A stretch of 58,860 nt of DNA, taken from assembly GCA_036541255.1 (NCBI GenBank), contig JAZHDD010000044.1, positions 1 through 58,860 on the forward strand, written 5' to 3'. Below are positions 17,941 through 28,632 of the stretch, one piece after another (within the stretch, counting starts at the first letter, position 1; every line of letters starts with the position of its first letter). The translations under genes and the position numbers were made by a program. Below the pieces are notes generated by a model. It saw only the letters and a list, made by a program, of their open reading frames with translations, made no database searches and had not been told where the DNA came from. The DNA comes from Paucidesulfovibrio sp036541255. GTDB taxonomy: Bacteria > Desulfobacterota > Desulfovibrionia > Desulfovibrionales > Desulfovibrionaceae.

Positions 17941-18324
17941 TTAAGGGTGTTGTTTGTCCATGGGGCGTTGCGTTAAAATACGCTCTATGCCGTTATTCTT
18001 ATCCACGAGGACCACTCGGGCCGCGTGGGCCGCAATTTCTTCGGCTGCGAGCTGGGCATAGGCGGCCACAATGACCTTTTGCCCGGCCTCGCCTTTGAGG
18101 GCCGCGGCCCCGTTCAGGCATATCTCGCCGGGCGCTCCGGGGATGGCGTAGGTGGTGAGCCGTTCGCCATTTCCCAGATTGTATACGTCCACCTGCTCAT
18201 AGGGCAGGATTCCAGCAGCTTCCAGCAAGGCCGTATCCACGGAAAGACTGCCGTGGTAGGCCGGATCGGCGCGGGTGATGGTTGCGCCGTGTATCTTGGC
18301 ATTCAGGAAACACCGGGTCGGCAT
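17941..18324 (-). CDS. panD: Aspartate 1-decarboxylase
   Basis: 127 residues. It converts L-aspartate to beta-alanine for pantothenate. The self-processing site is visible as YHGS: cleavage between Gly25 and Ser26 generates the pyruvoyl group. The remaining sequence (VDVYNLGNGERLTTYAIPG, ICLNGAAA) fits PanD. It lies between panC (5-base gap) and metK (12-base gap) in one operon, so both branches of pantothenate assembly are encoded together. Confidence 0.97.
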   Translation of the reverse strand: MPTRCFLNAKIHGATITRADPAYHGSLSVDTALLEAAGILPYEQVDVYNLGNGERLTTYAIPGAPGEICLNGAAALKGEAGQKVIVAAYAQLAAEEIAAHAARVVLVDKNNGIERILTQRPMDKQHP

Positions 18325-18329
18325 GACCT

Positions 18330-19178
18330 TTACACCTCCAGCAGAAAATTGTCTATGAGCCGGGCCTTGCTCATGTGTATGGCCACGGCGGCCAGAGCCG
18401 GTCCGGTCAGAGTTTCGGCGGGCGTCAGCGACTCGGGGTGCACGATTTCGGCATAGTCCACGCGTCCCAGGGGTACATTCTCGGCATAGTGCGCGAACAG
18501 GGCTTCCTTCAGGGCGGGCACGGATCTTTCACCGCCATGCACTAGCTCCTGGAGCATGGCCAGTCCTTTCTGAATGCCGGGGGCCTGGAGCCGCTCCTCC
18601 GGAGTGAGGCGCACGTTGCGCGAACTCATGGCCAGGCCGTCCTCCTCGCGCACGATGGGCTGGGGCACGATGCGTACCGGGAAATCCAGGTCGCGGACCA
18701 TGCGTCTGATGATGGCCAGCTGCTGCCAGTCTTTTTCTCCGAAGACGGCCACATCCGGGTCCACGAGGTGGAAGAGTTTGCTCACCACCGTGCAGACGCC
18801 GCGAAAATGGATGGGCCGGGACGCGCCGCACAGGCCGCGGGCCAGTTCGGGCACCTCAATCCAGGTGGCGTGGTCCGGTGCGTACATGCTGCCTGGCTCG
18901 GGCGTGAAGAGCAGGTCGGCGCCATGGGCTTGGGCCAGTTCGCTGTCGCGCTCCAGGTCGCGGGGGTAGCTGTCCAGGTCCTCGTTGGGGCCGAATTGGG
19001 TGGGGTTGACGAAAAGTGAAACCACGAGCTTGTCGGCGAGGCCGCGCGCCCGGTCCATGAGGGCCAAGTGACCGGCGTGGAAAAAGCCCATGGTCGGGAC
19101 GAGGGCGACGCTCAGGCCCTGCGTGCGCCAGGCACGGCAGAGACCCTGCAACTCTTGGGGATTCTGGGTTGTGTTCAT
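18330..19178 (-). CDS. panC: Pantothenate synthetase
   Basis: 282 residues from ATG 19178, which has CGGAGG 7-8 bases upstream; the open frame extends upstream without a ribosome site. It ligates pantoate and beta-alanine using ATP. The nucleotidyltransferase signature is present as VPTMGFFHAGHLALM (HxGH), followed by VSLFVNPTQFGPNEDL, FGEKDWQQL and the KMSKS-equivalent GLAMSSRN. First gene of panC-panD-metK, divergent from the GGDEF-TPR gene. Confidence 0.97.
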   Translation of the reverse strand: MNTTQNPQELQGLCRAWRTQGLSVALVPTMGFFHAGHLALMDRARGLADKLVVSLFVNPTQFGPNEDLDSYPRDLERDSELAQAHGADLLFTPEPGSMYAPDHATWIEVPELARGLCGASRPIHFRGVCTVVSKLFHLVDPDVAVFGEKDWQQLAIIRRMVRDLDFPVRIVPQPIVREEDGLAMSSRNVRLTPEERLQAPGIQKGLAMLQELVHGGERSVPALKEALFAHYAENVPLGRVDYAEIVHPESLTPAETLTGPALAAVAIHMSKARLIDNFLLEV

Positions 19179-19279
19179 GGAAGCAGCCTCCGGAAGGCCA
19201 GAAATCGCTATGTCATTTTGCACCGGATGTCCAGTCCGGCCCTTGAGAAAAGCTGCGTGCGGGGGTAAGGTCCCGGGAT

Positions 19280-21682
19280 ATGAGAACTCAAAGCGATTAT
19301 CTCGCCAGGGGCGTGTCACCATTGAGCGGCCGGGATCTGGTGGAATTCGAGCACACGCTCAAGGATGCCCTGCGGACCCATGTCTCTTTTGACTCCTACA
19401 GCCTGTATTTCCCGGAATCCCTGCCCGAGGGCGTGGGCGGCCCGGAACCGTCCTACCGTCAGGGTGCCGGGGAACTGCTTTTGCCCCTAGTGTTGGACGA
19501 TCGCCTGCTGGGCTGGTTCGTGGCCAGGGGGGTGAAGCTCAGCGCGCCCAAGTCCGCGCCGCGCTATCTTGCCGGGCTGGCCCGGGCCGAGTTGGAAAAG
19601 CTTGCCCTGTACAAGCGCGGTATTTCCGACCCGCTCACAGGATTGTGCAACCGGGATCATTTCCTGGATTTGCTGGAGCGGGAAATCGGGCTGGTGGATC
19701 AGAGCCTGCAAGCAGGCGGCAGCGTGGCCGAAGGCTTCACCAGCGGTTTGGGAGTGATCACCCTGGACCTGGACCGCTTCATGTGGATTAACGAGCGCTA
19801 CGGCTACAAGGTCGGGGACGCCATCGTCAAGGAGACGGGCCGGACCATGCAGCGCATCTGCCCGCAGCATGCCGTGGCCGCCCGGCTGATCCATGACCGT
19901 TTCGCCGTGTTGCTGCCCGATGCCCGTCCCAAGGCCTGCTTCCAATTGGCCGAATTGATCCGGTCGGGCATTTCCCGTCTGGTCCATGAGGACGAGGTCA
20001 CGGGCGACGCCATTTCCCTGACGGCCAGCCTGGGGCATGTGAACTACCCCCAGGGCATGAGCGGCCCTCAGCTCGGGCGCGACGCTTCGGAACGGGCGCG
20101 CATTCTGTTGCGCAAGGCCAACAAGGCCGTATCCACCGCCAAGCATCATGGCCGCAACAGGGTGTTCGGTTTCTCCGATATTTTGGCCAAGGGCGGCAAA
20201 ATCTTGGAAGTCCTGCCCATGGAGCGGCTCAGCGTGAGCCTGGGACGGGACGTGGACGCCCGTGTGGGCCTGCGTTTTCTGATCCTGCCGCCGGGTCCGC
20301 CGCGTAGCGTCATGGCCGAGCTGACCGAAGAGGAGCGTCTTTCCGGCAGCACCCCGGCCATGCACAAGGGCGAAGCCGTGCTCATCGAGGTGCAGGAAGA
20401 CATGGCCTTCGCCGAAATCCTGTATCCGGCAGACCCCTCTTTGCCCATCGTGGCCGGTGACAGGCTTGTCGCCGTGGCCGAGGAATCCACTCCCTTTGAC
20501 CAGGAACCCACTGGAGAGAGCATGGCGTACAAGGATGAAGTTACTGGTCTGTATGCCCACAAGGAATTCATGGCCCGTTTGTCCGCTCTGCGCAGGGGGC
20601 CGGAGCGCTTTGGCGTGGCCCTGTTCAAAATCCTGGCCGGGGCTGACGGGTTTCCGCGCGGTTATGAAAAGGCCATGCGCGCGCGCATGGGCATCGTGGC
20701 CGAGCTGATGGAGGCCCGCACCGGCAAGGAGGCTCTGGGCGGCGAATTCGGTCTGGGTAGCGTGGCCTGGTTCCTGCCTGGGTTGGATGGCCCCGGTGCG
20801 GGCAAGTTGCTGCGTGAAGTGGTGGAGGATGCCGGGCGGCGCGGTCTGGAATTGGCCGCCGGAGTCGGCGTCTATCCCTATATGTCTTTTACCCGGGCGG
20901 ATATGCTGGAAAATTCCCGCAAGGCCCTGGAGCATGCGCTGCTTCTGCCTGCGCCCCGTGCCGCCGTGTTTGATTCCATCTCCCTGAATATCAGCGCGGA
21001 CCGGCTCTACATGCAGGGCGACATGTTCGCTGCAGTGGAGGAATACAAGCTTTCGCTCCTGGCCGACGAGGACAATGTCCTGGCGCGCAATTCTCTGGGG
21101 ATTTGCTATGCCCAGCTGGGCCGTGCCGAACAGGCCCGGACGCAGTTCGCCGAAGCCCTGCGCGCCGCGCCCGACGACATCATGGCCCTGTACAATCTGG
21201 GTTGGATCAGCCAGCGGCTGGAAGACGTGCGCCGCGCCCGTGAATATTTCGAGCGCTGCCTCTCGCTGGACCCGGCGCATATTTACAGCATGTTGCGGCT
21301 GGGTGCCCTGGCCGAGCAGGCCCGGGATATGGACGAAGCCGAGGCGTGGTATCTCAAAGCCGCGGCCTTGCCCGGAGGCGAACCGCTGACCATGCGTCAT
21401 CTGGCGAGGATTGCCGTGGGCCGGGGGCAAAAGGAACGGGCGCGGGAGTGCCTGCATCTGGCCCTGAATGCCAACCACAACGATCATCAGGCCATGTTCC
21501 TGCTGGCCAAGCTCTATCTGGATTCGGGCGAAGACCCCCAGATCGCCGAGGTTCTGGCCCGGCAATGCTCGGCCCTGGCCCCGGAAAAGGATGAATACTG
21601 GGATTTGCTCGTGCGCGCCCTGGAAGTGCAGGGCAAGGACGAGGAAGCGCGGTCGGCCGCGACCAGGAAAATGGCGGGGTAG
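19280..21682 (+). CDS. Double degenerate GGDEF protein with C-terminal TPR repeats
   Basis: 800 residues. After an N-terminal GAF-like segment (about 1-110) there is a GGDEF-fold domain (about 115-305: DPLTGLCNRDHFLDL, TLDLDRFMWINERYGYKVGD) in which the active-site motif is LIHDRF instead of GGDEF. A linker of about 100 residues follows. A second, more diverged GGDEF-like domain starts at DEVTGLYAHKEF and has LGGEFGLGS at the motif position. The C-terminal third holds about five tetratricopeptide repeats (YAQLGRAEQARTQFAEAL, YNLGWISQRLEDVRRAREYFERCL). Neither cyclase motif is intact, so c-di-GMP synthesis is unlikely; a binding or scaffold role is inferred. The convergent hybrid kinase gene ends 3 bases away. 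Confidence 0.85.
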   Translation: MRTQSDYLARGVSPLSGRDLVEFEHTLKDALRTHVSFDSYSLYFPESLPEGVGGPEPSYRQGAGELLLPLVLDDRLLGWFVARGVKLSAPKSAPRYLAGLARAELEKLALYKRGISDPLTGLCNRDHFLDLLEREIGLVDQSLQAGGSVAEGFTSGLGVITLDLDRFMWINERYGYKVGDAIVKETGRTMQRICPQHAVAARLIHDRFAVLLPDARPKACFQLAELIRSGISRLVHEDEVTGDAISLTASLGHVNYPQGMSGPQLGRDASERARILLRKANKAVSTAKHHGRNRVFGFSDILAKGGKILEVLPMERLSVSLGRDVDARVGLRFLILPPGPPRSVMAELTEEERLSGSTPAMHKGEAVLIEVQEDMAFAEILYPADPSLPIVAGDRLVAVAEESTPFDQEPTGESMAYKDEVTGLYAHKEFMARLSALRRGPERFGVALFKILAGADGFPRGYEKAMRARMGIVAELMEARTGKEALGGEFGLGSVAWFLPGLDGPGAGKLLREVVEDAGRRGLELAAGVGVYPYMSFTRADMLENSRKALEHALLLPAPRAAVFDSISLNISADRLYMQGDMFAAVEEYKLSLLADEDNVLARNSLGICYAQLGRAEQARTQFAEALRAAPDDIMALYNLGWISQRLEDVRRAREYFERCLSLDPAHIYSMLRLGALAEQARDMDEAEAWYLKAAALPGGEPLTMRHLARIAVGRGQKERARECLHLALNANHNDHQAMFLLAKLYLDSGEDPQIAEVLARQCSALAPEKDEYWDLLVRALEVQGKDEEARSAATRKMAG

Positions 21683-21685
21683 CCG

Positions 21686-23704
<2,019 letters not shown>

Positions 23705-23793
23705 ATAGGTCTATCCCCCCCTTTGAGTCGGCATTTCTAAATACACGAAAGAGGATGGAGTGGGAACTCCTTAAATAAAAATGTTGAGACGCA

Positions 23794-25443
23794 TTATGTC
23801 CCGGCTGCCCGGAATGCCGCCTGGACAATGGCTTTGGCCTCCTCCTGGATGCGGGCCAGATGGTCCGCGCCAAGGAAACTTTCGGCGTATATTTTGTAAA
23901 TGTCCTCGGTGCCCGAAGGCCGGGCCGCGAACCAACCGTTCTCGGTCGTGATCTTGAGCCCCCCGATGGGGGCGTCGTTGCCGGGTGCGCGGGTCAACCG
24001 CGCCAGGATGGGTTCTCCTGCCAGATCCAAAGCGGAAACCATGTCCGGGGTGAGCTGCTTGAAGGCGGCTTTCTGCTCGGGCGAGGCGGGTGCGTCGATA
24101 CGGGCATAGACCGGCGCGCCGAATTGTTCGGTCAATTTTCTGTAGCGTTGGGCCGGGTCCTGGCCTGTGGCCGTGATTTCGCAGGCCAGCAAATCCATGA
24201 CAATGCCGTCCTTGTCCGTGGTCCAGACCGTGCCGTCCTTGCGCAGGAAGCTCGCGCCTGCGGATTCCTCACCGCCAAATCCCAGGGATCCGTCCAGCAG
24301 CCCTTCCACGAACCATTTGAAGCCCACCGGCACTTCGTACAGCGTACGGCCCAGGGACGCGGCCACGCGGTCCAGCAACGAGGACGAGACCAGGGTTTTA
24401 CCCAGGCTCGCATTTTTGGTCCAGCCGGTGCGCGTGCGGAAAAGATGGTCGCAGGCCACGGCCAGATAGTGGTTGGGATTCATGAGCCCGCTTGGAGTGA
24501 CGATGCCGTGGCGGTCAAAGTCCGGGTCGTTGCCAAAGGACACGTCAAAGTCGTCCTTGAGTTCAATAAGACCGGCCATGGCGTAGGGAGAGGAGCAGTC
24601 CATGCGGATTTTCAGATCGTGGTCCAGAGGCATGAAGGCAAAGGTCGGGTCCAGTTCCCGGTTTACCACTTCGATGTCCAGGCCATAGGTCTCGGCGATG
24701 GGGTCGAAATAGGCCAGCCCGGAACCGCCGAGCGGGTCTGCTCCGATTTTCAGTCCTGCGTTTCTGATGGCCTGCATGTCCACCATGTTCGCCAGATCAA
24801 GCACGTACGGCATGATGTAGTCGTGCGGCCGCACCAGACCGGACTTGATGGCCCGCGCGTAAGGCATGCGTTTGACGCCCGCCAACCCTTGGGCCAGCAG
24901 CTCGTTGGCGCGGTTTTGCACCGGAGTGGTGATCTCGGGGCCGGCCGGGCCGCCTGAGGGCGGGTTGTACTTGAAGCCGCCGTCCGTGGGCGGGTTGTGC
25001 GAGGGCGTGATGACCACGCCGTCCGCTGTGCCGCCCTTGCCGTCGCGGTTCCAGCCCAGGATGGCGTGGGAGATGACCGGCGTGGGCGTATGCCCCCAGC
25101 CTTTCTGGACCATCACGGAAACGCCGTTGGCCGCGAGCACCTCGATGGCGGTGCGCCGGGCCGGTTCGGACAGGGCGTGGGTGTCCATGCCCAGGAAAAG
25201 CGGTCCGGTAATGCCTGCTTTGGCGCGATGTTCGCAGATGGCTTGGGTCACGGCCAGGATGTGATCCTCGTTGAAACTGCCCGCCAGGGAACGGCCCCGA
25301 TGTCCTGAAGTGCCGAAGGAAATGCGCTGTGCCGGATCGGCCGGATCGGGCTTGATGGCATGGTAGGCCTTGAGCAGAGCCGGGATATTAGGAAGAAGCG
25401 AGGCGTGGGGCCTGTGGCCGGGACGAGGCTGCTCGGTGTTCAC
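23794..25443 (-). CDS. pgm: Phosphoglucomutase (alpha-D-glucose phosphate-specific)
   Basis: 549 residues, close to the bacterial Pgm length. It interconverts glucose 1-phosphate and glucose 6-phosphate through a phosphoserine. Visible landmarks: FGTSGHRG at the N-terminus; the catalytic serine loop VITPSHNPPTDGG; the metal-binding loop DPDFDRHG; GGEESAGASF (sugar specificity); and RPSGTEDIYKIYAES (phosphate-binding). It links glycogen or sugar nucleotide metabolism with glycolysis; malQ at 36-37.6 kb may belong to the same alpha-glucan metabolism. Confidence 0.97.
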   Translation of the reverse strand: MNTEQPRPGHRPHASLLPNIPALLKAYHAIKPDPADPAQRISFGTSGHRGRSLAGSFNEDHILAVTQAICEHRAKAGITGPLFLGMDTHALSEPARRTAIEVLAANGVSVMVQKGWGHTPTPVISHAILGWNRDGKGGTADGVVITPSHNPPTDGGFKYNPPSGGPAGPEITTPVQNRANELLAQGLAGVKRMPYARAIKSGLVRPHDYIMPYVLDLANMVDMQAIRNAGLKIGADPLGGSGLAYFDPIAETYGLDIEVVNRELDPTFAFMPLDHDLKIRMDCSSPYAMAGLIELKDDFDVSFGNDPDFDRHGIVTPSGLMNPNHYLAVACDHLFRTRTGWTKNASLGKTLVSSSLLDRVAASLGRTLYEVPVGFKWFVEGLLDGSLGFGGEESAGASFLRKDGTVWTTDKDGIVMDLLACEITATGQDPAQRYRKLTEQFGAPVYARIDAPASPEQKAAFKQLTPDMVSALDLAGEPILARLTRAPGNDAPIGGLKITTENGWFAARPSGTEDIYKIYAESFLGADHLARIQEEAKAIVQAAFRAAGT

Positions 25444-25570
25444 GGTTGCGATCTCCTTGAACTGGGCGTGTTATGGGAACGCGCCGGACTGCATCCTTTG
25501 GCGCGGGAAATCTTTGGCGACGCATGCAGTATGGCGCAAACCGAATGCAGCGGCAAGGAGAGAGGTGGGC

Positions 25571-26830
25571 TTATCCCTTGCGTGAGACTGCGTTTTCCAA
25601 AGCGGTCAAGCGGGAGCCGAGCGGCGGGTGCGAATGGAAAAGCGCGACGCTGAGCGGATGTGGCGTGAGGTTGGCCAGATTTTGCCGCGCCAGTTTGCGC
25701 AGAGCGCCAGCCAGGGCTTGGGGAGCGCCAGTGGCCTTGGCGGCAAAGGCGTCGGCCTGGAATTCATGTCTGCGGGACAGTGCATTGGTCATCGCGCTCA
25801 AGATGAGGGACACTGGGGGAAAAAGCAGGGCAAAGAGCGTCAATCCGGCGTGCACGCTGGGTTCTCGCACCCCCAGGCCCTGGATCATCTCGGCGTGTCC
25901 GAGCAGCAGCGAGAGCAGGAAAAAGAGCGCCCCCATTTTGAGCAGGCCGAGAAGCAGGGATTTGCGGATATGGCCGAGTTTCCAATGCCCCACCTCATGG
26001 GCCAGGACCGCCGTGATTTCTGTCCGGTCCATTTTATCCAGAAGCGTGTCAAAGAGGGCGATGCGTTTCTTGCGCCCCAGGCCCGTAAAGAAGGCGTTGG
26101 CCTTGGCGCTGCGGCGCGAACCGTCCATGACATAGACGCCGGACAGGGCAAACCCCTCGCGTTCGGCCAGAGCTTCGATGTCCGTACGCAGGGGGCCTTG
26201 CTCCAGCGGAGTGAAGGCGTTGAACAGCGGCAGAATCCAGGTCGGAGCCACATACGTCAGGGCCAGGGAGAGCAATCCGACAAATCCCCAGCACCAGATC
26301 CAGGCCAATGGCCCGGCAGCGCGGAGCAGCCAGAAAATGCCCGCCAGCAGGATGCCGCCGATGAGCGCCGCTAAAACGTAGCTCTTGAGCTTGTCCAGCA
26401 GGAAGGTGCGCGTTGAAGTGCGGTTGAAGCCGTACCTGTTTTCCAGCACAAAGGTATGGTAGATGTGGAACGGCAAACCGGCCAGCTCGGCCAGCAGGCC
26501 CAGGCCCAGGAAAAAGAGCAAGCCTGTGCCGATCTCGCCAAACCCGAGTTCGAGAGCCAAGCCGTGCGCGATTTCATCCACCATATGGAAACCGCCGCAG
26601 AAGAGAAAGCCAAGGGTAAGCAGCGTGGTCCAGGTCTCGGAAAGGGTGGCCAGTCGTAAACGGGCGCGGGCATAACGCTGGGATCGGGCATATTCCTCGG
26701 GCTCATGGATGTCGGCCAGGCCAGACGGTGGCGTGGGCGAGAGATGGCGGGCATCCAGCAGATTGGACAAGGCAGTGACAGCCCAGGCCGTCAGGATGCA
26801 GCCCGCAATGACCAAGGTGACGGCGTTCAT
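25571..26830 (-). CDS. M48-family integral membrane metalloprotease (Ste24/CAAX protease 1 type)
   Basis: 419 residues from ATG 26830 with AAGGA upstream. It is a multi-pass membrane protein with the Ste24 layout: several N-terminal helices, FHIYHTFVLENRYGFN, the zinc motif HEVGH in ITAVLAHEVGHWKLGH, two more helices, and the third ligand region SRRHEFQADAFAA. NAFFTGLGRKKRIALFDTLLDK is typical of the family. In bacteria the role is probably membrane protein quality control. It is divergent from the Mut7-C gene; the two start codons are only 12 bases apart. Confidence 0.94.
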   Translation of the reverse strand: MNAVTLVIAGCILTAWAVTALSNLLDARHLSPTPPSGLADIHEPEEYARSQRYARARLRLATLSETWTTLLTLGFLFCGGFHMVDEIAHGLALELGFGEIGTGLLFFLGLGLLAELAGLPFHIYHTFVLENRYGFNRTSTRTFLLDKLKSYVLAALIGGILLAGIFWLLRAAGPLAWIWCWGFVGLLSLALTYVAPTWILPLFNAFTPLEQGPLRTDIEALAEREGFALSGVYVMDGSRRSAKANAFFTGLGRKKRIALFDTLLDKMDRTEITAVLAHEVGHWKLGHIRKSLLLGLLKMGALFFLLSLLLGHAEMIQGLGVREPSVHAGLTLFALLFPPVSLILSAMTNALSRRHEFQADAFAAKATGAPQALAGALRKLARQNLANLTPHPLSVALFHSHPPLGSRLTALENAVSRKG

Positions 26831-26842
26831 GGGAGAATCCTT

Positions 26843-27601
26843 GTGCAACAAGAGGAAACTACGGCGGATATCATCCTTTTCGGCGATTTGGCCGGGCTGT
26901 TGAGAAAATTCCGATGTCAAACTCGCATACGCTATCGTGTGGACCGCAGGGCGTCAATCAAGGACGTGCTGGAAAGCCTGGGCATACCGCATGTGGAGGT
27001 CTATGGTCTGCGTGTCCAGGGGCGGGATGCGGGATTGGGGCGGTTGCTGTCTCCCGGAGACCGGGTCGAGGTGTTTCCGGGCGAACCGCCCGTGGATGTG
27101 ACGCAACCAACGTTGCTGCGCCCGCACGCCTTGCGTGAGTTGCGTTTCGTGGTGGATGAGAACGTGGCCGGGCTCGCGCCGCTGCTGCGTGGGTTGGGTT
27201 TTGACGCGGCATATGAACGGACCTGGGACGACGCGCATATTGCCGCATTGGCCCGGGACGAAGGGCGCGTGGTGCTGAGTCGGGACAGGGCGCTGTTGAA
27301 GCGGGCGGATGTGCAGTGGGGCCGTCTTGTGCGGGCAAATCACCCGGAAGAGCAACTTCTGGAAGTATCGAATTTTTTTTACAGCCCTTCGAAGATGCGG
27401 CCGTTTACGCGCTGTCTGCGGTGCAACGTGGAGCTGCGGCCCGTGGAGAAAAGCATGGTCTTGCATCGGTTGGAGCCTAAAACACGTAAACATTATGATG
27501 AGTTCAGCGTTTGCACGTACTGCGGTCGTGTGTACTGGCAAGGCTCGCACCAGAGCCATATGCTGTCACGTTATCGTCGTCTTGGGCTTGTGCGACCTTG
27601 A
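26843..27601 (+). CDS. Mut7-C RNase-like protein with N-terminal ubiquitin-like domain
   Basis: 252 residues from GTG 26843, with GGGAG 7 bases before; an ATG at 26705 is inside the divergent protease gene. The N-terminal ~75 residues (ADIILFGDLAGLL ... GDRVEVFPG) look like the MoaD/ubiquitin-like Mut7-C_ub domain. The rest is a Mut7-C PIN-like domain: FVVDENVAGLAPLLRGLGFDA, DDAHIAALARDEGRVVLSRDRALLKR with acidic residues of the PIN fold, then a four-cysteine zinc ribbon CLRC...CTYC. It is probably a ribonuclease, but the substrate is unknown. Confidence 0.88.
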   Translation: MQQEETTADIILFGDLAGLLRKFRCQTRIRYRVDRRASIKDVLESLGIPHVEVYGLRVQGRDAGLGRLLSPGDRVEVFPGEPPVDVTQPTLLRPHALRELRFVVDENVAGLAPLLRGLGFDAAYERTWDDAHIAALARDEGRVVLSRDRALLKRADVQWGRLVRANHPEEQLLEVSNFFYSPSKMRPFTRCLRCNVELRPVEKSMVLHRLEPKTRKHYDEFSVCTYCGRVYWQGSHQSHMLSRYRRLGLVRP

Positions 27602-27681
27602 AATCAAAAGCGTATCCGTCTTGATAAAGTAACCGCTGTATATTATCCGAGAAGAATACGTTGAGGGAGGAAGAGTCTGGA

Positions 27682-28626
27682 ATGTCTGTAACAGGCAAGG
27701 AATCGCGCGAGCATATCGCCCGGGCCAGAGCGGCCAGCCAAAAGGGCGACCTGCTGCGTTGCCTCGGCTGTCTGCGAGATGCAGTGCACGGACTCATCGA
27801 CAACAAGGTCTTTGGACGCGAGAAATTCGAGATCGAATCCCTGCTTGTGGAGGCGCTGCGCGACCTCAACGGTATGAGGACCATGCAGCGCGTTTTGCCT
27901 GCGGGTGTGACGTACGTTCGGGGGCAGGAGCGCAAGCTCTACAATAAGATTGCGTTGCTGCACAAAAAGCTCAAGGAAGCCATTGAACGAGCCCGCGTGG
28001 AAAAGCTGCGCGCTCGCATGCTTTCGTTGGACGAAGGACTGCTTGAGGCGCAGGCGCATTTGAAGGCCAAGGAACATCTGGAGGCCCGCAAGATTTTTCG
28101 GCGCATGGCCGACCAGTTCGAGGGGCAGCCCGGGCTGCTTTCGGATATTGGCACGCGGCTGCTCATGGGCGGTCTGGTGCAGGAGGCCGTGGAGTATCTG
28201 CGCAAGGGGCTGGAGGAGAATCCTCGCGACGAACGGGCGCATGCCTCGCTGATCATGTGTTACGAGGTCTTGGGGTTGCTCGACAAGGTGGAGGAGTCCA
28301 TCAAGAGCGCCATCCGCCTTTTGGGCGGGCGCGAAGACCTGCATATCCGTTTGGCCAAGGTGTATCTGACCCGCCGGAACTGGTCCTCGGCCTTGAATAT
28401 CGCCGATGCCGTGCTCAAGCAGAACCCGCTCAACGCCGAGGCCCGCAAGATTCGCAACCAGGCCAGGCCCAAGGTCTACGGGCCGGGCGGCGGGCCTGCA
28501 AAACGCGCCGCCTCTGCCGCTCCGGTGACCTCGCAGCCGCAGCATGCACCGCAAGCAGCAGCCAGTGCAACGGTATCGAGCGAGGCTTCTGCCGCCCCCA
28601 AAAAACCTATCAAACTCGATTTTTAA
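27682..28626 (+). CDS. Tetratricopeptide-repeat protein
   Basis: 314 residues from ATG 27682, with GGGAGGAAG about 9 bases upstream. The first half is helical and basic; the second half holds two or three degenerate TPR units (HLKAKEHLEARKIFRRMADQF, GGLVQEAVEYLRKGLEENP, RRNWSSALNIADAVLKQNP) followed by an Ala/Pro-rich low-complexity tail ending in KPIKLDF. No signal peptide, so it is cytoplasmic and probably a protein-interaction scaffold. Its stop codon overlaps that of the convergent propeller gene (TTAA). Confidence 0.8.
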   Translation: MSVTGKESREHIARARAASQKGDLLRCLGCLRDAVHGLIDNKVFGREKFEIESLLVEALRDLNGMRTMQRVLPAGVTYVRGQERKLYNKIALLHKKLKEAIERARVEKLRARMLSLDEGLLEAQAHLKAKEHLEARKIFRRMADQFEGQPGLLSDIGTRLLMGGLVQEAVEYLRKGLEENPRDERAHASLIMCYEVLGLLDKVEESIKSAIRLLGGREDLHIRLAKVYLTRRNWSSALNIADAVLKQNPLNAEARKIRNQARPKVYGPGGGPAKRAASAAPVTSQPQHAPQAAASATVSSEASAAPKKPIKLDF

Positions 28627-28632
28627 AAATCG
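28617..28632. repeat. 16-bp perfect palindrome at overlapping stops
   Basis: CGATTTTTAAAAATCG, centred on the TTAA in which the stop codons of the two convergent genes overlap. Both proteins end in Asp-Phe, so the palindrome is produced by two identical C-terminal codon pairs. It has no loop and is not a classical terminator. Confidence 0.6.

Noticed and set aside
19487..21565. A 692-residue minus-strand frame opposite the GGDEF-TPR gene
   Set aside because: Antisense shadow of a GC-rich gene; no recognisable domain and no ribosome site.
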